From an uncultured Bacteroidales bacterium (GTDB lineage: Bacteria > Bacteroidota > Bacteroidia > Bacteroidales > FEN-979), in assembly GCA_903887775.1 (NCBI GenBank), contig CAISRB010000027.1, forward strand, positions 1 through 64,000: 64,000 nucleotides of DNA, written 5' to 3'. This document shows positions 45,318 through 54,607 of this stretch, piece by piece. A program made the translations under genes and the position numbers. Each line of letters starts with the position of its first letter. Position 1 is the stretch's first letter. Below the pieces are notes generated by a model, which saw nothing but the letters and a program-made list of their open reading frames with translations, had not been told where the DNA came from and made no database searches.

Positions 45318-45749
45318 ATGACACAGACAAAGATCTGGGTGCACGCTGTATGGGGTATAAAAGGGCGAAATACCCTGTTTTCAAACGGATCCGGGCAGGA
45401 GCTGCTCGAACATCTGCAATCAGCAGCTGTTAAGAAAAACATAGAACTGGGGATTATCAACTGCTGGGTCGATCACATACACTGTCTTGTTCGCCTGAGA
45501 AGCGAGCAGAGCCTGGAGGCAGTCGTGAATGAATTACGTTCAGAGGCATGTAAATGGATGAAATCAAAATCGCTTACAGTGAAACGGTTCTGCTGGGACA
45601 AGGAGTTTTACGCGGCATCCGTAAGCGAAGGGAACCTTCAGGGAGCAAAGAACTACATCATGAGCCAAGAACGCCAGCATGCTCACCGGACATATAAAGA
45701 CGAAGTTGCCGCATATTTTTCTCTTGACTTTCCGGTTAAAAACCAGTAG
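45318..45749 (+). CDS. IS200/IS605-type Y1 transposase, RAYT-like
   Basis: 143 aa, intact. The HUH motif is H-I-H in V-D-H-I-H-C-L-V (residues about 55-62) and the downstream region has Tyr in N-Y-I-M-S-Q as the likely nucleophile. The opening K-I-W-V-H-A-V-W-G is typical of the solitary transposase family found across Bacteroidota. No TnpB or second gene accompanies it, as for REP-associated tyrosine transposases, which work on palindromic repeats dispersed in the genome. A GCGC-centred palindrome AAGCGCTT (45311-45318) lies at its start, which is too short to call an end. It sits between ctaB and an AI-2E permease. Confidence 0.85.
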   Translation: MTQTKIWVHAVWGIKGRNTLFSNGSGQELLEHLQSAAVKKNIELGIINCWVDHIHCLVRLRSEQSLEAVVNELRSEACKWMKSKSLTVKRFCWDKEFYAASVSEGNLQGAKNYIMSQERQHAHRTYKDEVAAYFSLDFPVKNQ

Positions 45750-45769
45750 GTTTGTAGAAAAAACCGTCA

Positions 45770-46867
45770 ATGTCGGACTTATACAATCGCTACAAGCTGT
45801 TTTTCATCCTGCTTATTATTGGGATCATCGGGTTCCTGGTATGGTATTTCTCCCAGATCGTAATTTTCATCATTATAGCCATGGTGATATCCATTGTTGG
45901 AACACCTCTGGTCGATCTCTTCGATAAGATAAAACTAGGCAGGATCAGGTTCCCTCATGGTCTGAGTGTGGCTATCACCCTGATCCTGATGATAATCATT
46001 ATGTTCGGGCTGTTTTCATTTTTTATCCCGCTGGTTCTCCGCGAAGCCAGTATGATATCTCAGATTGACACCCATAAACTGACGGATCATTTTCATTCCG
46101 AGATTGAATGGTTACAGTCGGTCATCATACAGTATGGAATTATTCCGAAAGGCTCTACCATTGAGTCTTCCTTAAAGGACATGGCCCTCAAGCTGGTCGA
46201 TTTCAACGTATTCTCAACCCTGCTTTCATCCATTATTTCCTTTACAGGTTCTTTCTTTTTTAACCTGTTTTCCATCCTGTTCCTGTCGTTTTTCTTCCTC
46301 TACGATTACACGATGATGCCGAAACTTCTGCTGCTTATCATCCCCGAAAAATACGAAGAGCAGACAAAAAATGTCATGATCCGAAGCAAGAAACTCTTAT
46401 CCAGGTATTTCATCGGGCTCATCATCCAGGTCATGGCTAACATCATCACCTACTCTGTTGCTTTGCTCATAATAGGAGTACAGGGAGCCCTGGTGATCGC
46501 CTTTTTTGCCGGCATCATTATCATCATTCCTTACATTGGTGGAATTATTGCCGTTATCACCGGAGTATTGCTTGGAATGACAGGAGTTATCAGTTCGGGC
46601 AATTACGACGAGGTAGGACCTATGGCGCTGAAGATCGTGATTGCCATGCTCATAGTCCAGGCAATCGACAATAACGTGTTCCAGCCTTTCATCCAGGGAA
46701 AGAGTGTAAAGGCCCATCCTGTCGAAATTTTCCTGGTTGTGATCGCAGCCGCAAGCCTTGGGGGCATTCCCGCAATGATTGTTGCAGTTCCTGCCTATGG
46801 ATTTCTTAAAATTGTTGCAACGGAATTCCTAAGTGGTTTCCGACTGATTAACGAGATGAATAAATAA
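45770..46867 (+). CDS. AI-2E family transporter (PerM-like permease)
   Basis: 365 aa with seven to eight transmembrane helices. The conserved pattern is an N-terminal pair of helices, a P-L-V-D-L-F motif, a long soluble insertion (about 85-145) and the C-terminal helices with I-P-Y-I-G-G-I-I-A-V and the I-D-N-N-V-F-Q-P-F-I-Q-G motif. Members export small molecules or act as antiporters (TqsA, PerM). No substrate can be assigned. It starts 20 nt after the RAYT stop, and the small envelope-protein genes follow on the same strand. Confidence 0.88.
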   Translation: MSDLYNRYKLFFILLIIGIIGFLVWYFSQIVIFIIIAMVISIVGTPLVDLFDKIKLGRIRFPHGLSVAITLILMIIIMFGLFSFFIPLVLREASMISQIDTHKLTDHFHSEIEWLQSVIIQYGIIPKGSTIESSLKDMALKLVDFNVFSTLLSSIISFTGSFFFNLFSILFLSFFFLYDYTMMPKLLLLIIPEKYEEQTKNVMIRSKKLLSRYFIGLIIQVMANIITYSVALLIIGVQGALVIAFFAGIIIIIPYIGGIIAVITGVLLGMTGVISSGNYDEVGPMALKIVIAMLIVQAIDNNVFQPFIQGKSVKAHPVEIFLVVIAAASLGGIPAMIVAVPAYGFLKIVATEFLSGFRLINEMNK

Positions 46868-46888
46868 TTCGTTCTAAAAATTCATATT

Positions 46889-47140
46889 ATGGCTGGTAAG
46901 TCAAACATCCTGATCGCCGCAATGGCCGGGCTTGCTGTGGGTATAGGAATTGGCATGCTTATCGCCCCCGAGAAAGGATCCAAAATAAGAAAAACGATCA
47001 AAGACAAAATCCTTGATATTGCCGATAAGCTGGAAGAGGGTTTCCCCACCAGTTTTGAGGAACTCAAGTCGGTACTTGTTTCAGATAAGGCAACTAAAGA
47101 CGTTGAGGATTCAGGGCAGGAGTCAGGTTCAACCACCTGA
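46889..47140 (+). CDS. YtxH-domain small protein
   Basis: 83 aa. One N-terminal hydrophobic helix (about 5-25) followed by the YtxH hallmark G-x-L-x-A-P-x-K-G-S-K-x-R. The rest is acidic and helical. YtxH proteins are small stress-associated membrane proteins of unknown biochemical role. With the holin-like and coiled-coil genes right behind (42-nt gap, then a 17-nt overlap) it forms a three-gene block that recurs in Bacteroidota. Confidence 0.8.
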   Translation: MAGKSNILIAAMAGLAVGIGIGMLIAPEKGSKIRKTIKDKILDIADKLEEGFPTSFEELKSVLVSDKATKDVEDSGQESGSTT

Positions 47141-47182
47141 TCAGATCCGAAAATTACTAATGAGATTATTAAAATATTTATT

Positions 47183-47545
47183 ATGGAATCAAACCGGATA
47201 TCAGATAATGTATCTTCCCTCACCGAGAATGTGAAGGATTATATCAACCTGAGGATCGACTACATCAAACTTATTCTCACCGAAAAGATTGCCAAACTGG
47301 CTTCGTATTTCCTGATCTCGGTGATCTTTTTCATCCTGGCCAATTTCCTTCTTCTATTTATTTCGTTTGCCTTTGTGTTCTGGTACGGAGAAGAGGTCGG
47401 CCCTACCTCAACGGGAGCCCTCATTGTCGTGGCTTTTTACTTCATCGTGGGCTGTGTCATTTACTGGATGCGGCATATACTGTTCATCAATCCGATGATA
47501 AAACGTCTTGCTAAAATCATAATGGAGGATGAAGATGAGAACTAA
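47183..47545 (+). CDS. Phage-holin-like (DUF1469-type) membrane protein
   Basis: 120 aa. N-terminal amphipathic helix with Y-I-N-L-R-I-D-Y-I-K-L, then two transmembrane segments (about 35-62 and 70-92) and a charged tail with R-L-A-K-I. The family (holin superfamily III-like/DUF1469) is common in non-phage contexts, usually with YtxH, as here. The coiled-coil gene overlaps its end by 17 nt. Confidence 0.75.
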   Translation: MESNRISDNVSSLTENVKDYINLRIDYIKLILTEKIAKLASYFLISVIFFILANFLLLFISFAFVFWYGEEVGPTSTGALIVVAFYFIVGCVIYWMRHILFINPMIKRLAKIIMEDEDEN

Positions 47546-47855
47546 CGAACCCTATAAAGTGAGGCTCAGCCATATCGACTCACTCAAAAACCTCCAGCGC
47601 GAAAAGGAAAAACTGCAGATGGAGATCTCCCGCAGGGAAGAAGGCATCAAGTATAATTATCATAACCTGGTAAGGTTGCTTTCGTTCCGCAACCTGATGG
47701 GAACACTCATCGATGATGTAAGCACCACGACTACTCTGGTCGGCAAGCTTATTACCCTGGGCAGGGACTTCGTTGCAAAGCATAAAAAGAAAAAGAAGGA
47801 GAAACACCAGCATCATGTTCAGGAGCCAGAAGGCATCGAAGAAGAGGCTGAATAA
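47529..47855 (+). CDS. Small helical hypothetical protein
   Basis: 108 aa, charged, with a coiled-coil-like N-terminal region (about 10-40), a weak hydrophobic patch around residues 60-75, and a Lys/Glu-rich tail containing K-H-K-K-K-K-K-E-K. The frame starts at ATG 47529 inside the end of the holin-like gene. No family recognised; always-with-neighbour arrangement suggests it works with the YtxH and holin-like proteins. Confidence 0.65.
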   Translation: MKMRTNEPYKVRLSHIDSLKNLQREKEKLQMEISRREEGIKYNYHNLVRLLSFRNLMGTLIDDVSTTTTLVGKLITLGRDFVAKHKKKKKEKHQHHVQEPEGIEEEAE

Positions 47856-47860
47856 AATTT

Positions 47861-48859
47861 TTGCTGGCCTTGAAATGCATCACCTTCCCCCGGACCATTA
47901 ATTTTTTAAAATTACTCTGCGGATATCTTTTGTCGCGTATTCTCGGGCATCCAGTTGTTTACGGAATGCCTGCCGCTGTTTCAATAGAACCCACTAACCG
48001 TTGTAACCTGCACTGCCCCGAATGCCCAAGTGGAACGAATGAGCTGAGCAGAGCTGCGGGATTTATGGACCTTCCGAAGTTCAGGTCAATCCTCGATGAG
48101 TTGTCGCCGGAACTTGCCTGGCTTACTTTGTATTTCCAGGGTGAGCCTTATTTGCATCCCGGCTTTTTTGACCTTGTTTCGTATGCCCGTTCGAAAGGGA
48201 TCTTTGTGAGTTCATCTACCAACGGGCACTTCCTCGACCAAAAGAATGCTGAAGCAACGGTCGGGTCAGGACTTAACCGCCTCATCATCTCGGTCGACGG
48301 CACCGATCAGAAAACCTATGAATCATACCGGGTAGGCGGAACTCTGAAAACCGTGACCGAAGGGATCCGGAATCTTGCTCAGGCAAGGAAGTCGGCAAGC
48401 AGCAAAACCCCAGAAATCATCATCCAATTTCTTGTATTGAGATCAAACCAGGGCCAGGTGAGAGATATCCGCAGAAAAGGCCTTGAATGGGGAGGCGATA
48501 AGGTGGAGGTCAAGTCGGCCCAGTTTAATGATTTCATTAATGGCAATCCGCTGATGCCGGATGAGGGGAAATATTCAAGGTACACAGGCCGGGGCATATA
48601 CAGGATCAAAAACACCCTGCCGGGACATTGCTTCCGCATGTGGAGCAGTTGTGTGATCAGCTGGGACGGTAAAGTTGTTCCCTGCTGTTTCGATAAGGAT
48701 GCGGAGCATATGCTGGGTAAAATCAATGAAAGAAGTTTCAGGGAGATATGGGAGGGCCGGGGATACGATGAGTTCCGTCAAATGATTTTAAAACAAAGAA
48801 AAACTATAGATATTTGCAGAAACTGTACTGAAGGAATGGGCATTGGCAGATGGCTGTAG
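47861..48859 (+). CDS. Radical SAM protein with SPASM domain
   Basis: 332 aa. The radical SAM cluster is C-N-L-H-C-P-E-C (C-x3-C-x2-C) after E-P-T-N-R, with G-E-P-Y-L-H-P as motif II. The C-terminal SPASM region contains C-F-R-M-W-S-S-C, P-C-C-F-D-K-D and C-R-N-C, so auxiliary clusters are likely. Members modify peptides, proteins (including anaerobic sulfatase maturases) or small molecules. The start is TTG 47861 or TTG 47870; no ATG fits. It lies 5 nt after the helical protein, with a terminator behind it. A link to the sulfatase at 5.7 kb is possible but untested. Confidence 0.85.
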   Translation: MLALKCITFPRTINFLKLLCGYLLSRILGHPVVYGMPAAVSIEPTNRCNLHCPECPSGTNELSRAAGFMDLPKFRSILDELSPELAWLTLYFQGEPYLHPGFFDLVSYARSKGIFVSSSTNGHFLDQKNAEATVGSGLNRLIISVDGTDQKTYESYRVGGTLKTVTEGIRNLAQARKSASSKTPEIIIQFLVLRSNQGQVRDIRRKGLEWGGDKVEVKSAQFNDFINGNPLMPDEGKYSRYTGRGIYRIKNTLPGHCFRMWSSCVISWDGKVVPCCFDKDAEHMLGKINERSFREIWEGRGYDEFRQMILKQRKTIDICRNCTEGMGIGRWL

Positions 48860-48885
48860 GTTTGAATTAATCAATGCCATTAAGT

Positions 48886-48911
48886 CCGGGGCAGATCCCG
48901 TCCCCGGTTTT
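48886..48911 (+). terminator. Rho-independent terminator after the radical SAM gene
   Basis: CCGGGG (48886-48891), a 10-nt loop and CCCCGG (48902-48907) followed directly by TTTT. The GC-rich stem and T-run fit an intrinsic terminator between the radical SAM gene and cutC. Confidence 0.55.
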
Positions 48912-48959
48912 CGCGCCTGGCCTTGGGGAATTAAGGGAGAAATTTAACGAATTCTAGCA

Positions 48960-49712
48960 ATGATGAAACTACTTGAAGCCTGCGTGAATTCAGCCGTTTC
49001 GGCGGTCAACGCTCAAACCGGCGGTGCTCAGCGCGTGGAACTCTGCGAAAATATGACGGAAGGCGGATGTACCCCCAGCGCCGGTACTATACGGTTTGCC
49101 AGGCAGAAGTTGAATATCCCGATCATGGTGATGATACGACCCAGGGGAGCCGATTTTTTGTATTCGGATGATGAATTTGAGATCATGAAACTTGATATTC
49201 GGATGGCAAAAGACCTGGGGGCCGACGGGGTTGTTTTCGGGATACTTACCCCTGATGGTTCAATCGACGTACCCCGTGTGCGACAGCTGCTTGAACTTTC
49301 ACGACCCATGCAGGTCACCTGCCACCGGGCTTTCGATATGTCCGCCGACCCTTACAAAGCGCTCGATGACCTGATCTCTCTGGGTATCGACAGGGTCCTC
49401 ACCTCCGGACAAAGCGACTGCGCCCTAACGGGGGCCCCGCTGATCCGTAAACTTATCGCCCAAGCTGCAGGCCGCATCATCATTATGCCCGGGCATGGCA
49501 TAAAGGAGCACAACCTCGAAGAAGCGATAAGGCTCACGGGGGCTTCAGAGTTTCATATGTATCTTACAAAGCAGGTTCCCGGAACGATGAAATTTATGCG
49601 GGAGGATGTGAAGATGGGAAAGCCTGACCTTTCAGAATATGGGCATGAAGCCGTGGATGTAAAAAGGATAAAGCAAGCCAGGGAAATAATGAATAAAGGA
49701 ATGCAGGATTAA
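48960..49712 (+). CDS. cutC: Copper homeostasis protein CutC family
   Basis: 250 aa TIM barrel. Signature segments: L-E-A-C-V-N-S, V-E-L-C-E-N-M-x-E-G-G-C-T-P-S, I-M-V-M-I-R-P-R-G, and V-T-C-H-R-A-F-D. Proposed roles in copper handling are debated. The two genes downstream (kinase-like at 24 nt, GH20 behind it) deal with amino sugars, and CutC-like barrels often occur beside such genes, so the name may mislead about this copy. Confidence 0.88.
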   Translation: MMKLLEACVNSAVSAVNAQTGGAQRVELCENMTEGGCTPSAGTIRFARQKLNIPIMVMIRPRGADFLYSDDEFEIMKLDIRMAKDLGADGVVFGILTPDGSIDVPRVRQLLELSRPMQVTCHRAFDMSADPYKALDDLISLGIDRVLTSGQSDCALTGAPLIRKLIAQAAGRIIIMPGHGIKEHNLEEAIRLTGASEFHMYLTKQVPGTMKFMREDVKMGKPDLSEYGHEAVDVKRIKQAREIMNKGMQD

Positions 49713-49736
49713 AGGGATGATCATCAGGAAAAACAC

Positions 49737-50837
49737 ATGACAGACATACTAAATATTGCAGGACAGTTCAACATTGAAGGTAAACCCGGCAGCTTTGAAC
49801 GGACAGGTAACGGGCATATCAACGACTCATACAGGATTTCAATATTTCCTTCAGGATCACCTGAATACTTCCTTCAAAGGATCAACCATCATATTTTTAC
49901 TGATATTCCAAAGCTGATGGAGAACATCCTGAAAGTGACAAACCATATCTCCGAAAAGATTTGTTCAGGAATTGCCGGCGTTCCTTTCAGTGATCTCAGG
50001 CTTATCCCTGCCAGAAATAAAAACTTTTTCCATACAGATGAAGATGGGAATTACTGGAGAATGTTCAATTACGTAGGTGACAGCAGGAGCTTTGACCTCG
50101 TGCCGGGGCCTGAACTGGCCTATGAAGGGGGAAAAGCTTTTGGTTTGTTCCTCAGGCTCACATCCGACATGGATGTAGCGGGCCTGACCGAGACCATTAA
50201 GGATTTTCATAATATCGAAACAAGGCTGGCAGCATTTCACCGTATATGTATCGAGGATCCCTGCGGCAGGGTAAATGAAGTACGGGACGAAATCCGTTTC
50301 ATCGAAGAGCGTGAAGGGGAAATGCATTCTATTCTGAAACTTGGACATTCAGGACAGATTCCGCTGCGGGTAACCCATAATGACACAAAATTCAATAATA
50401 TTCTTTTTAACAGCCAGGATAAGGCTATCTGTATTGTCGACCTGGATACGGTGATGCCCGGATACGTTCTTTTTGATTTCGGGGATGCTATCCGCACCGG
50501 GGCCAATACCGGGGCTGAAGATGAAGAGGATTTAAGGAACGTTGATATTAACCTGGATCTTTTTAGCGCTTACGGCAGGGGATTCCTTGAAAATGCCGGG
50601 GCCTTTCTTACGGAGGCTGAAAAAGCACATCTGGCCTTTTCCGCCCGCTTCATGACGTTTATCATCGGCCTGAGGTTCCTCACTGATTACCTGGCCGGTG
50701 ACAAATATTTCAAGACACGACACCCTGCCCATAACCTGCACAGGGCAAAGGCTCAATTCAAACTGGTCCGGAGCATGGAAGAAAATGCCATTGCGATGGA
50801 GAGGATAATTTCTGATCTTTGCAAACTAACAAATTGA
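49737..50837 (+). CDS. Aminoglycoside/choline-kinase-fold sugar kinase (N-acetylhexosamine 1-kinase-like)
   Basis: 366 aa, APH/ChoK-like. The N-terminal lobe begins with G-x-I-N-D-S-Y-R; the catalytic loop is V-T-H-N-D-T-K-F-N-N-I-L, and the metal motif is V-D-L-D-T-V-M-P-G, both typical of NahK from bifidobacterial galacto/lacto-N-biose pathways. It would phosphorylate GlcNAc or GalNAc at O1. It precedes the GH20 hexosaminidase by 11 nt, so released amino sugars are the natural substrate. Confidence 0.75.
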   Translation: MTDILNIAGQFNIEGKPGSFERTGNGHINDSYRISIFPSGSPEYFLQRINHHIFTDIPKLMENILKVTNHISEKICSGIAGVPFSDLRLIPARNKNFFHTDEDGNYWRMFNYVGDSRSFDLVPGPELAYEGGKAFGLFLRLTSDMDVAGLTETIKDFHNIETRLAAFHRICIEDPCGRVNEVRDEIRFIEEREGEMHSILKLGHSGQIPLRVTHNDTKFNNILFNSQDKAICIVDLDTVMPGYVLFDFGDAIRTGANTGAEDEEDLRNVDINLDLFSAYGRGFLENAGAFLTEAEKAHLAFSARFMTFIIGLRFLTDYLAGDKYFKTRHPAHNLHRAKAQFKLVRSMEENAIAMERIISDLCKLTN

Positions 50838-50848
50838 ATCAAATACTT

Positions 50849-53206
50849 ATGAAAAAAAGATCTCTCTTACTTGTTATCCTTTTTGGCGTATTGTATTGCA
50901 GTCAGGCACAGGCCCAGGGCCTGCCGGCAATCAATATCATCCCGAAACCTGTATCGGTAAAACTAAAGCCGGGAACTTTCAAACTAAACGGGAACACAGT
51001 GCTGTATGTTTCCAATGAGGCTAAAGAAACTGCAACTGCCGGGTTCTTTGCCAGTCTCATCGGGAATGCCGGATTAAAGAGGCTCCGGCTGCAAGATATT
51101 CCTAAAGATATGAAATCGGTTTCGAACGGGATCATTTTCAGGTTTACTTTAAAAGGTAATATCCCCCCTGAAGGGTATGTCCTGAACATCACTCCTGAAA
51201 GGATCATCCTGGAAGCAAGCGAGGGAGCAGGCCTCTTTTACGGGATGCAAAGTCTGATCCAGCTTCTGCCCCCGGAGATCTATTCGGTGAATAAAGATCG
51301 GGTAAATTCTCAGTATTCAATTCCCTGCATGGAGATCAGGGACCATCCGAGATTTCATTACAGGGGAATGCACCTCGACGTCTCCCGCCACTTCTTCCCG
51401 AAGGAATTCATCAAACAATATATTGACCTTATCGCCATGTATAAAATGAATGTGTTTCACTGGCATCTCACCGATGACAATGGCTGGCGAATTGAGATTA
51501 AAAAATACCCGAAGCTTACTGGCATAGGGGCATGGAGGGTTGATCACGAAAATGATCCATGGAACAAACGCGAACCTCAAAAACCAGGAGAACCAGCCAC
51601 TTACGGTGGATTTTACACCCAGGAAGACATCCGCGAGATAGTAAAATATGCCGGGCAGCGTTATGTTACTATCATTCCGGAGATAGAAATGCCGGCGCAT
51701 TGTGTTGAAGTACTCGCTGCCTATCCCAACTTATCCTGCAAAGGCAATCAGGTCACGGTACCTCCCGGGTCTTACTGGCCCAATACGGATATATATTGCG
51801 CCGGTAATGATTCGGTGTTTATTTTTCTGCAGGATGTACTAAGCGAGGTTATCGACCTGTTCCCTTCGGAATACATTCATATCGGGGGTGATGAAGCTGA
51901 TAAAACAAGCTGGACAGCCTGTCCCAGATGTCAGGCCAGGATTAAGGCCGAAGGGCTTAAAGACGAAAATGAATTACAAAGTTATTTTGTGAAACGTATC
52001 GAAAAATTCATCCTATCGAAGAACCGAAGGATGATAGGCTGGGATGAGATCCTCGACGGGGGCATTGCACCCGAAGCAACAGTGATGTCATGGAGGGGAG
52101 TTGAAGGCGGAATTGCCGCAGCCAGGCAAGGCCACGACGCTATCATGACCCCTGAAGATTATTGCTATTTCGATCATTACCAGGCACTTTCTTCAACAGA
52201 ACCCAAAGCTATCGGCGGGTTCCTTCCCCTGAAAAAGGTATACTCCTACGAGCCCGTACCGGAAGAACTTAAGGCCGACGAGAGGAAGCACATCCTGGGA
52301 GCTCAGGGAAACTTATGGACTGAATTTATCCCGACTGTAAAACAGGCCGAATACATGGCTCTTCCACGCATGATAGCCCTCTCGGAAGTCGACTGGTCTC
52401 CAAAGGGAAAGAGGGATTTCCTGGAATTCAGAACAAGGCTTACCCCCCACCTCAGGAAGCTTGATTTCATGAAAGTCAACTATTCACCTGGTTCGTTCAA
52501 GGTTGATATCAATACCAGGTTCGATCAGAAAACAGGCAAAGCAGAAGTCATTCTGTCATCCGAACAACCGGGAATTCCGATTTATTATACTCTTAATGGA
52601 AATGATCCCGATTCGAAATCCACACAGTATACGGATCCTTTTGATATAAAAGGGAATATGGTAATTAAAGCCGGCTTGTTTGTCGACGGCAACCTGAAGG
52701 AAAAGATCAGTGAGCGTAATTTTCTTTTTCACCTGGCAGTCGGCAAAAAGATCAAATACATGAGCACCTGGTCGGAGCGTTACCCTGCCGGAGGTGAAAC
52801 AGCTCTTATCGACGGACTCAGAGGGAGCAAAGACCACCATGACGGATTGTGGCAGGGTTATCTTGCTAACGATATCGATGTTATTATTGATTTCGGAAAA
52901 GAGATCCCGGTTACTTCAGTGATGGCTACTTTGCTTCAGAATCAAAAGGCATGGATCTTCCTGCCGAAATATGTGGAATTTTCTTTGTCATCCAACGGTA
53001 AGAAATGGCATTCGGTGAACCAGGTACTGAACCCTGTATCACCTAAAGAAGAACAGGTTTTCATTCAGCCGTTTACCCAGCCATTTCCTTCCACCCCGGC
53101 TAGATATCTGAGGGTTACAGCAAAGAATTATGGAGTATGCCCGGCCTGGCATGAAGGGGCCGGTCAGGCCAGTTGGATCTTTGCGGATGAAATCGTGGTT
53201 TATTAA
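50849..53206 (+). CDS. Secreted GH20 beta-N-acetylhexosaminidase
   Basis: 785 aa. ATG 50849 gives a clean signal peptide (M-K-K-R-S-L-L-L-V-I-L-F-G); an upstream start at 50819 would lie inside the kinase stop region. An N-terminal GH20b domain, then the GH20 barrel with the catalytic pair D348-E349 (H-I-G-G-D-E-A-D-K), then a chitobiase-C-type linker (about 555-625) and a C-terminal F5/8-type C carbohydrate-binding module (about 635-780). It removes terminal GlcNAc or GalNAc from glycans. Its end overlaps the convergent T9SS gene by 4 nt. Confidence 0.93.
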   Translation: MKKRSLLLVILFGVLYCSQAQAQGLPAINIIPKPVSVKLKPGTFKLNGNTVLYVSNEAKETATAGFFASLIGNAGLKRLRLQDIPKDMKSVSNGIIFRFTLKGNIPPEGYVLNITPERIILEASEGAGLFYGMQSLIQLLPPEIYSVNKDRVNSQYSIPCMEIRDHPRFHYRGMHLDVSRHFFPKEFIKQYIDLIAMYKMNVFHWHLTDDNGWRIEIKKYPKLTGIGAWRVDHENDPWNKREPQKPGEPATYGGFYTQEDIREIVKYAGQRYVTIIPEIEMPAHCVEVLAAYPNLSCKGNQVTVPPGSYWPNTDIYCAGNDSVFIFLQDVLSEVIDLFPSEYIHIGGDEADKTSWTACPRCQARIKAEGLKDENELQSYFVKRIEKFILSKNRRMIGWDEILDGGIAPEATVMSWRGVEGGIAAARQGHDAIMTPEDYCYFDHYQALSSTEPKAIGGFLPLKKVYSYEPVPEELKADERKHILGAQGNLWTEFIPTVKQAEYMALPRMIALSEVDWSPKGKRDFLEFRTRLTPHLRKLDFMKVNYSPGSFKVDINTRFDQKTGKAEVILSSEQPGIPIYYTLNGNDPDSKSTQYTDPFDIKGNMVIKAGLFVDGNLKEKISERNFLFHLAVGKKIKYMSTWSERYPAGGETALIDGLRGSKDHHDGLWQGYLANDIDVIIDFGKEIPVTSVMATLLQNQKAWIFLPKYVEFSLSSNGKKWHSVNQVLNPVSPKEEQVFIQPFTQPFPSTPARYLRVTAKNYGVCPAWHEGAGQASWIFADEIVVY

Positions 53207-54528
53207 CGGGAACCTACAACAAATGGTTTAACTACCCGGCCTTCAGACGTATAGACAACGAGGTAATATAAACCTGGAGTCAGATCACTGACAGCTAACT
53301 TATAATCATTACCTGAAGCCGGCGGGTGGTTCAGTTTGATCATTTCCCTGCCACTGACAGCAGTGATTTTCAGCGAGGTAATCGAAATATTGCCTGCAAC
53401 ACTTATTTCCAGAATGTCATAAACCGGGTTCGGATAAAGCCTGACTGAAGTATTAACCCCCGAGTTTTCAGCGATTCCGACCGGGTCGGTGCGTGTGTCG
53501 ACAGCGATGGCATCGGAGGAAATCCCGGTAGGAAAAGATGTTATGGAATCACCTGACAGGGAAGTCACCAAACAGTATCCGGGAGTAACATAATTCCCCA
53601 CATTGGTATACAATTTGCCATCGAGGGTATCGATTGCCGACGATAAGATATATGTATACTCCGATGAACCCGGATCCGGCACAAGAATTGTATCAGCGAC
53701 AGACCTGGTATTGAGGTTGAACGAACCTATACCGTAATTCAATCCCAGGTAAAGCAGGCCTTTATTTATACCCGTACCTGCTGCCACCCTGAATGGTAAT
53801 ATAACATTAAAAAAACCACGTGTGGCCGGATTATACACTGTCACACTTCCCACCTCAGGAACGCCATACGGGGTTTTGTTCACCGAGTAAACAGCCCGAT
53901 TATATACGTACAGGTCCCATATTCCCACGGCTCCGGAGCCAAAATTTACTTCCGATTGCAGGGTCCAGGTTGCAGGATCAATGATACCCAGCTTGCCTTC
54001 AGACCCCATCCATCCGCCATTTACTGCGATATAAACCGTATCGTTCAGGCCCGAGATACCTCCACAGTCACCTGTAAGCCCGTCAACACGTGCAATAAGG
54101 CTGAGATTTGACGTGTCAAGGACTTCCATAAAGAACCGGCTGACAGGGTACTGCTTCGAAACAAGCAATCTGCCATTGTACAAGGCCAGCCGGTTGAGTC
54201 CGGAATCGGCAACAGCTGCCATACGCTGAAATGTATTCAGATTAAATTTCACCACTGAATCCTGTGCGGCAAAAAAACCGACATCGCCGCTGATCAGGAT
54301 AGACTGGGCCGACTGGGTGAATATGCTGCTGAAATAACTGACAAGCCTGGTTTGTGGGTCGTACCTTTGCAGGGTGACAAAATCTGTATACGGAGGAGTA
54401 TATTCAAATTTTCCCGAATTGGCTGTTATCACTTGTTTAACATAGGCTGCAGGCTGTGCTGAGCCCTGAACCGAAAACAACAAGATAAAACCGGCTGCCG
54501 GGAAGAACAGTAAATGTTTCAATTTCAT
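53203..54528 (-). CDS. Secreted YncE/DUF5074-like beta-propeller with type A T9SS sorting domain
   Basis: About 441 aa from ATG 54528 (signal peptide M-K-L-K-H-L-L-F-F-P); an upstream ATG at 54570 would add 14 hydrophilic residues. The middle is a repeated beta-propeller resembling YncE or DUF5074 proteins that surround TonB-dependent metal or vitamin importers. The C-terminal 75 residues form a Por-type sorting domain: V-R-L-Y-P-N-P-V near its start, then V-S-G-R-E and the final L-T-P-G-L-Y-Y-L-V-V. The function of the propeller is unknown. Confidence 0.78.
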   Translation of the reverse strand: MKLKHLLFFPAAGFILLFSVQGSAQPAAYVKQVITANSGKFEYTPPYTDFVTLQRYDPQTRLVSYFSSIFTQSAQSILISGDVGFFAAQDSVVKFNLNTFQRMAAVADSGLNRLALYNGRLLVSKQYPVSRFFMEVLDTSNLSLIARVDGLTGDCGGISGLNDTVYIAVNGGWMGSEGKLGIIDPATWTLQSEVNFGSGAVGIWDLYVYNRAVYSVNKTPYGVPEVGSVTVYNPATRGFFNVILPFRVAAGTGINKGLLYLGLNYGIGSFNLNTRSVADTILVPDPGSSEYTYILSSAIDTLDGKLYTNVGNYVTPGYCLVTSLSGDSITSFPTGISSDAIAVDTRTDPVGIAENSGVNTSVRLYPNPVYDILEISVAGNISITSLKITAVSGREMIKLNHPPASGNDYKLAVSDLTPGLYYLVVYTSEGRVVKPFVVGSR

Positions 54529-54607
54529 GAATGAATAATTTGCGGAGAGTGACTTCTTAGCTGACCGCAAAAGTAATTAATCAAACTGGATTTACAGGCA
54601 GATCCTG

